Positions 6,814 to 10,555 of a stretch of 10,555 bases of DNA are shown one piece after another. This DNA is from Clostridia bacterium (lineage in GTDB: Bacteria > Bacillota_A > Clostridia > Oscillospirales > CAG-272). Below the pieces are notes generated by a model. That model made no database searches, was not told the DNA's origin, and saw only the letters and a list, made by a program, of their open reading frames with translations. The first letter of the stretch is position 1. Each line of letters starts with the position of its first letter. The stretch covers positions 1 through 10,555 of the forward strand of contig JAFVYX010000209.1 of the NCBI GenBank assembly GCA_017500625.1, in the 5' to 3' direction. Both the position numbers and the translations under genes were made by a program.

Positions 6814-8379
6814 ATGAAAAAGAAGTATAAGGTGAGAACGGGTAGGACGACGATCGAGCGGGAATACAATTACATTCCCGTCCGTTACATTCTTGCCGTC
6901 CTCATTTCTCTCTTTGAGATCCTTGCGATCATCGGCGTTGTGGTGGCGTGCTGTTATTACGTCCCCTATTTCTACGTGGCCGCCTTCCTTACGCAGGTCT
7001 TTTGCGTTCTTAAGATCATCGCCTCGGACGACAATCCCGATTACAAGGTGCCGTGGCTGTTGTTTGTCCTCGTTTTGCCGGTGGCAGGGTTTATGCTGTA
7101 CTTTCTCTTTTATTCGCGGAAGCTCCAAAAGAAGTTTATCCGCCGTCTTAGTGAGCTTAAGCGCTATCGGTATGAAATAGGATCGACCGCGCTCTTAGAA
7201 GCTCTGGAGGCGGAGAACGTCCACGCGGCGGCGCAGGCCAGAATGCTCTGCAAGGTGTCGGGGGCGAGTGTGTTTGGCAACACAAGGCAGACCTATTACC
7301 CTCTGGGCGAGGCCCTGTGGGAGGCCATGCTCTCCGACCTTGAGAGGGCCGAGCGCTTTATTTTTATGGAGTATTTCATCATTGAGGAGGGCGTGTTCTG
7401 GGATTCGATCCTCGATATCCTGAAGCGCAAGGCCGCCACGGGGGTCACGGTGCGTGTGCTTTACGATGACATCGGCTGTATGAGCACTCTCCCCGGGGAT
7501 TATCACAAGACCTTAAGGAAATACGGCATTGAGGCCTCGCCCTTCTCGCGGCTGCGCGGCAACGCCGACAGTGAGTTCAACAACCGCAACCACCGAAAGA
7601 TCACCGTGATCGACGGCCGTGTGGGCTACACGGGCGGCGTGAATCTGGCCGACGAATATATCAACGTCAAAAGGCGCTTCGGCCATTGGAAGGACACGGC
7701 GATCCGCCTTGAGGGAGAGGCCGTCTTTGAGCTGACTCGGCTCTTTCTTATCGATTACGGTATGGGGGCAAAAACGCTCCCAAAGGCCTCGCCCTTGCAC
7801 TATCCGAGCTCGGCCGCGACCGCAGCCGAAGGATACGTGATCCCGTTCGGTGACGGCCCCCGTCCTTTGTACGAGCGTCGGGTGGGGAAGAGCGTCATTC
7901 AGAATATGCTGGCCACGGCCACACGGTATATGTATATGACAACGCCCTACCTGATCATTGATAACGAGCTGTGCGGGAGCATTGAAAATGCCGCCCTCCG
8001 GGGCGTGGACGTCCGCATCATCGTTCCGCACATACCCGATAAACGCGTGGTCTTCGGCATAACGAGAAGCTTTTATCAACGCCTGATGAGGGCGGGCGTG
8101 AGGATCTACGAGTACACCCCCGGCTTCCTTCATGCCAAAAGTTATATCGCCGATGACGATTACGCCATGATCGGTACGATCAACCTCGACTACCGCAGTC
8201 TTGTCCACCACTTTGAGAACGGGGTGTGGCTCTACCGCTGCGAATGCCTCGGGGATATCAAAAGGGATATCGAAGCGACCATGGCAAGCTCCGCCGAGGT
8301 AACGCCCGAGATGCTTAAGACCGGCCCCCTCACCCGATTGATCCGCGCGGTGGTCAGGATCTTTGCCCCGATGCTGTGA
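6814..8379 (+). CDS. cls: Cardiolipin synthase, phospholipase D superfamily
   Basis: A 521-residue membrane enzyme that joins two phosphatidylglycerol molecules to make cardiolipin and glycerol. Two hydrophobic segments (about residues 27-53 and 74-97) form the N-terminal membrane anchor. Two HKD catalytic motifs follow: His260-Arg-Lys262 with Asp267 (NHRKITVID) and His440-Ala-Lys442 with Asp447 (HAKSYIAD), each trailed by the usual GGVNLADEY and GTINLDYRS stretches. Length and layout are normal for a Firmicute Cls. The start at 6814 is taken because GGGAGG ends 6 nt upstream and MKKKYK precedes the first TM; an in-frame ATG at 6739 lies upstream of the -10 box. It stands alone as a transcript, terminated units lie before it, and no terminator is visible after it. 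The promoter suggests control by the two-component system encoded 1 kb downstream. Confidence 0.95.
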   Translation: MKKKYKVRTGRTTIEREYNYIPVRYILAVLISLFEILAIIGVVVACCYYVPYFYVAAFLTQVFCVLKIIASDDNPDYKVPWLLFVLVLPVAGFMLYFLFYSRKLQKKFIRRLSELKRYRYEIGSTALLEALEAENVHAAAQARMLCKVSGASVFGNTRQTYYPLGEALWEAMLSDLERAERFIFMEYFIIEEGVFWDSILDILKRKAATGVTVRVLYDDIGCMSTLPGDYHKTLRKYGIEASPFSRLRGNADSEFNNRNHRKITVIDGRVGYTGGVNLADEYINVKRRFGHWKDTAIRLEGEAVFELTRLFLIDYGMGAKTLPKASPLHYPSSAATAAEGYVIPFGDGPRPLYERRVGKSVIQNMLATATRYMYMTTPYLIIDNELCGSIENAALRGVDVRIIVPHIPDKRVVFGITRSFYQRLMRAGVRIYEYTPGFLHAKSYIADDDYAMIGTINLDYRSLVHHFENGVWLYRCECLGDIKRDIEATMASSAEVTPEMLKTGPLTRLIRAVVRIFAPML

Positions 8380-8447
8380 CTGCGGAGGGAAGACGGAAGC
8401 GGAAAACCGAAAAGTGTCACGGCTTTATCGGAAATTCTCGGCTTTAT

Positions 8448-8499
8448 AACATTTCGTAAACCTTTTGGAAGCAAAACCGCAAAAAAAGGACGTTACAAT
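8448..8499 (+). promoter_or_regulatory. Promoter region of the small-protein pair with 11-bp direct repeats
   Basis: AACATTTCG (8448-8456) and AACCTTTTG (8459-8467) are direct repeats at an 11-bp period, seven of nine bases alike. Two weaker copies continue the register, AGCAAAACC (8470-8478) and AAAAAAAGG (8481-8489), ending 4 bp before a TACAAT -10 (8494-8499). There is no good -35 at 17 bp (GCAAAA). The first copy with its preceding T is an exact 10-base match to the region before the response regulator gene. Confidence 0.5.
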
Positions 8500-8532
8500 G
8501 GAATCACAACAAACGAAAGTGAGGAAATTGCA

Positions 8533-8889
8533 ATGAAGAAAAACGAAAAGCTCCTGGCGGCGGCCATTCGTGCCGAATATGAGGAGAAGCCCTCGGGTGA
8601 GCTGGAGGCTCTCCGCGAGCTGGATGCCCGTGTCAAGCGCCCGGCCTATGCCTTTGCCTATTCCTATGGCACGGTCGGCGCGCTTGTGCTTGGGACGGGA
8701 ATGTCCCTGGCGATGAAGGTCATCGGTAACGCTATGGTCCCCGGTATCGCAATCGGCCTGGTAGGGATCGCTGTGGTCAGCACCACCTATTCGATATACC
8801 AAAAGATGCTCGCCTCTCGTCGCCAAAGGTATAAGGGGGAGATCGAGGCCCTTTGCCGGAGGATCGAGGATTCCGACAGGGACGAATAA
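8533..8889 (+). CDS. Conserved two-TM membrane protein of unknown function
   Basis: A 118-residue integral membrane protein. Residues 1-36 are charged and probably cytosolic. Hydrophobic segments lie at about 38-60 (with GALVLGTGMSLAMKVIG) and 68-90 (GIAIGLVGIAVVSTTYSIY), forming a helical hairpin. Residues 91-118 are a basic then acidic helix (KMLASRRQRY, EIEALCRRIED). Similar short proteins with the VKRPA and LGTGM(S/C)LAMKVIG signatures are, from memory, widespread in Clostridia. Some carry a dihydropteridine reductase label, which nothing here supports: there is no nucleotide-binding or catalytic motif. A GAGG at 8521-8524 lies 8 nt before the ATG. It is the first gene of a two-gene unit, with 45 bp to the next, and sits beside a two-component system. 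A membrane-associated role is the limit of what can be said. Confidence 0.8.
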   Translation: MKKNEKLLAAAIRAEYEEKPSGELEALRELDARVKRPAYAFAYSYGTVGALVLGTGMSLAMKVIGNAMVPGIAIGLVGIAVVSTTYSIYQKMLASRRQRYKGEIEALCRRIEDSDRDE

Positions 8890-8934
8890 AGCTACGACCG
8901 TCAAGATCTTAAAGAAGAAAAGGAGAATACTATT

Positions 8935-9186
8935 ATGGGTATCAAAGCATTTTTCAAGAAGGCATTCAGTGACATGAAGAGGAGCGCCAAGGCACAGCAC
9001 GAGGTTGACAAGGCCAACTGGGCGGCCGCCAAGGCGGAATCGCGCGCACAGTGGGAGGAGGCCAAGGCCATGAGCGATCCCAACCGCCGTGAGGCGGTGT
9101 TCCAGGCGCAGAGAGACGAGCAGATCGCAAAGGCCAATGAGCGCCGTGCCGCTGCCGAGGAGCGCATCAACAACGTAAAGAAATGA
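8935..9186 (+). CDS. Small amphipathic/coiled-coil protein of unknown function
   Basis: An 83-residue, strongly charged, almost wholly helical protein without signal peptide or TM segment. Residues 1-15 (MGIKAFFKKAFSDMK) form an amphipathic helix with Ile3, Phe6, Phe7, Phe11 and Met14 along one face and lysines on the other, a plausible membrane-contacting end. Residues 27-48 contain two 11-residue units, ANWAAAKAESR and AQWEEAKAMSD, that place Trp29 and Trp40 eleven positions apart, as in hendecad coiled coils and lipid-surface helices. The rest is Ala/Glu/Arg/Lys helix. AGGAG at 8921-8925 supports the start. It is co-transcribed with the two-TM protein and followed by a terminator. Binding to the membrane or to its neighbour is inferred. 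Confidence 0.8.
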   Translation: MGIKAFFKKAFSDMKRSAKAQHEVDKANWAAAKAESRAQWEEAKAMSDPNRREAVFQAQRDEQIAKANERRAAAEERINNVKK

Positions 9187-9194
9187 AGTCTTTG

Positions 9195-9234
9195 AAAAAT
9201 CAGGCGTCATCGCTTGCGATCGCCTGATTTTTTT
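9195..9234 (+). terminator. Intrinsic terminator after the small-protein pair
   Basis: A perfect 12-bp outer stem, AAAAATCAGGCG (9195-9206) with CGCCTGATTTTT (9221-9232), is extended by an inner ATCGC/GCGAT stem with a TC bulge and TT loop. A run of seven T spans 9228-9234. It begins 8 nt after the stop codon and separates this unit from the regulator genes. Confidence 0.93.
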
Positions 9235-9253
9235 GCAAAATGCCGAGGGCGCA

Positions 9254-9283
9254 AACAAAACGTTAACATTTCGGTGGTATAAT
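9254..9283 (+). promoter_or_regulatory. Promoter of the two-component operon with an 11-bp direct-repeat operator
   Basis: AACAAAACG (9254-9262) and AACATTTCG (9265-9273) are direct repeats with an 11-bp period, sharing AACA-NNN-CG. A perfect TATAAT follows at 9278-9283, 4 bp after the second copy. No consensus -35 exists at 17 bp (it would be ACAAAA), so the repeats occupy the -35 region. The second copy reads TTAACA at 9263-9268, a PhoP-like half-site. Autoregulation by the encoded OmpR-type regulator is the simple reading. Confidence 0.6.
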
Positions 9284-9315
9284 GATAGCGAAAGACAAGG
9301 AACGGAGAAGGGGCT

Positions 9316-9987
9316 ATGTTTAAAATTTTAGTTGTCGAGGACGACCGGGACCTCAATCGCTCGGTGTGTGCGTTTTTGAATGGCAGCGGCTATGAGGCCA
9401 TCGGTTGTCTTGATGCCGAAAGCGCTTACGACGAAATGTATAAGACGACCTTCGACTGTATCGTGTCGGATATTATGATGCCGCGGATCGACGGCTTTGA
9501 GTTTGCAAAGACAGTGCGCACGCTGAACGCCGATATCCCGATCCTCTTTATGACCGCTCGGGACGATTTCGCATCTAAGCAGAGGGGCTACCGCATCGGC
9601 ATCGACGATTATATGACAAAGCCCATCGACCTTGATGAGCTGTTCTTGCGTATCGGTGCGCTTCTTCGCCGTTCCAAGATCGCAGCCAGCCGTCGCCTTG
9701 AGGTTGGTAATTTCGTGATGGACGCCGACGAGAGAAGCGCAACCTTGAACGGCCGTGAGATCGCCCTCACGGCAAGAGAATTTGATCTTCTCTATAAGCT
9801 CCTGTCCTATCCCAAAAAGACCTTTACGCGTACCCAGCTCATGGACGAATTCTGGGACGTGGATACACAATCGGGGACACGGACGGTGGACGTGTATATG
9901 ACAAAGCTTCGCCAGAAGCTCTCGGAGTGCGATTCCTTTGAGATCGTGACCGTGCACGGACTTGGCTACAAGGCGGTGATCCAATGA
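9316..9987 (+). CDS. OmpR/PhoB-family response regulator
   Basis: A 223-residue DNA-binding response regulator. The receiver domain (about residues 1-120) keeps all key residues: acidic Glu8-Asp9-Asp10, phosphoacceptor Asp52 (in IVSDIMMPRIDG), switch Thr80 (FMTAR) and Lys102 (DYMTKPI). The winged-helix output domain (about 128-223) shows LTAREFDLLYKLLSYP, RTQLMDEFWD, the recognition-helix region TRTVDVYMTKLRQKL and the closing VHGLGYKAV. Proteins of this family bind direct repeats about 11 bp apart as head-to-tail dimers, and such a repeat lies at its own promoter. GGAG at 9304-9307 lies 8 nt upstream of the ATG. The stop overlaps the kinase start (ATGA at 9984-9987), so the two are translationally coupled. 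Exact subfamily (PhoP, VanR, WalR-like) is not determinable here. Confidence 0.95.
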   Translation: MFKILVVEDDRDLNRSVCAFLNGSGYEAIGCLDAESAYDEMYKTTFDCIVSDIMMPRIDGFEFAKTVRTLNADIPILFMTARDDFASKQRGYRIGIDDYMTKPIDLDELFLRIGALLRRSKIAASRRLEVGNFVMDADERSATLNGREIALTAREFDLLYKLLSYPKKTFTRTQLMDEFWDVDTQSGTRTVDVYMTKLRQKLSECDSFEIVTVHGLGYKAVIQ

Positions 9988-10555
9988 AAAAGCCGACATT
10001 TCGCGGCGTCCTTCGGGAGTTTAGCAGCTTCCTTTTGTTCTTTCTGTCGGTAGGATTTGTGGTGTCCTGCTGTATGACGCTCTTTCTCAACGTATTGTCA
10101 AAGGAAATGGGACTCGTTTATACCCCCGACAATATTGCAGAAGCGGCAAAGATCACCTTTCTCAACGTGGTCATAATTACCGTGCTTTTCAAAACCGCTG
10201 ACTTTATCCGCAGAAAGATCATGGTGGATCAACCGGTTAAGCGGATCACGGAAGCCGCAGAGAACATTATGAAGGGCGATTTTTCCGTCCGTGTTAAGCC
10301 CATGCACGGATCGGGCATGGAGGGCTTTGATCAAATTGGCGAGTCGATCAACGCGATGGCAGAGGAGCTTTCGAGCGTAGAGACTCTGCGAACAGATTTT
10401 ATCGCTAACGTATCACACGAAATGAAGACACCGCTTGCCGTGATGCAGAATTACGGAACTCTCCTGCAACAGCCGGGACTATCGGAAGACGCAAGGCTTG
10501 AGTATGCAAGGGCAATAACCGATGCATCGCGTCGGCTTGCCGATATGATGACGAA
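9984..10555 (+). CDS. HAMP-containing sensor histidine kinase, 3' end outside window
   Basis: The visible 190 residues are the sensor half of a membrane histidine kinase, the partner of the overlapping regulator. Residues 13-38 and 57-76 are TM helices enclosing only about 18 outside residues (SKEMGLVYTPDNIAEAAK). A HAMP linker follows (about 77-130, with QPVKRITEAAENIMKGDF). The dimerisation and phosphotransfer box is FIANVSHEMKTPLAV, with phospho-accepting His145. The ATP-binding HATPase domain (N, G1, F and G2 boxes) lies beyond the window edge. The outside loop is too small for a periplasmic-type sensor domain, so sensing probably occurs in or at the membrane, or through a partner protein. 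The gene uses more A-ending codons (GCA, ATA, CTA, TCA) than genes to its left. Confidence 0.93.
   Translation, partial: MKKPTFRGVLREFSSFLLFFLSVGFVVSCCMTLFLNVLSKEMGLVYTPDNIAEAAKITFLNVVIITVLFKTADFIRRKIMVDQPVKRITEAAENIMKGDFSVRVKPMHGSGMEGFDQIGESINAMAEELSSVETLRTDFIANVSHEMKTPLAVMQNYGTLLQQPGLSEDARLEYARAITDASRRLADMMT

Noticed and set aside
8410..8431. CCGA/TCGG inverted repeat after cardiolipin synthase, considered as a terminator
   Set aside because: The stem is bulged and no T run follows it, so it does not meet the form of an intrinsic terminator.
7195..9999. Minus-strand frames at 7195-7506, 7513-8211, 8425-9258 and 9328-9999
   Set aside because: All are in-register complements of the synthase, small-protein and regulator genes. 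The 8425-9258 frame would also run through a terminator and a promoter.

Overview
The window looks like a chromosomal segment of a spore-forming, anaerobic-type Clostridia (Bacillota), perhaps a gut Oscillospirales- or Christensenellales-like lineage; this placement is inferred. It rests on strong AAGGAG-type ribosome binding sites, sigma-A promoters with 17-bp spacers, a spore-associated SPOCS (DUF3794)/LysM protein, and a secreted LamG-like protein of a kind common in gut Clostridia. Most genes are GC-rich at third codon positions, while the gaps between them are AT-rich.

Layout. Minus strand, left: an APC-family amino acid permease cut by the left edge (start at 1328), with a textbook promoter at 1381-1409. 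Upstream of it is a 977-residue secreted protein (1436-4369) carrying four calcium-loop-like repeats, a LamG-like jelly roll, a helical middle and a beta-rich C-terminal part. The gap 4370-4534 is divergent: a sigma-A promoter drives the secreted protein leftward, and a sigma-E-like sporulation promoter candidate faces right towards the SPOCS/LysM gene (4535-6097). Next is a small lipoprotein gene (6233-6658) whose promoter has a Fur-family operator-like palindrome filling the space between -35 and -10. It ends at a clear intrinsic terminator.

Right third, plus strand: a cardiolipin synthase (6814-8379); a pair of small genes for a two-TM protein (8533-8889) and an amphipathic/coiled-coil protein (8935-9186), followed by a terminator; then an OmpR-type response regulator (9316-9987) whose stop overlaps the start of a HAMP histidine kinase (9984 to the right edge). 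The -10 boxes before the synthase, the small pair and the regulator are each preceded by AACA-like half-sites at an 11-bp period, ending 4 bp before the -10. Two of these regions share the exact 10-mer TAACATTTCG. This is the pattern expected of an OmpR/PhoP-type regulator, so the three units may form a local envelope regulon run by the adjacent two-component system. That is an inference.

No gene-free stretch exceeds 300 bases. No tRNA, rRNA, CRISPR array, insertion sequence or attachment site was seen.
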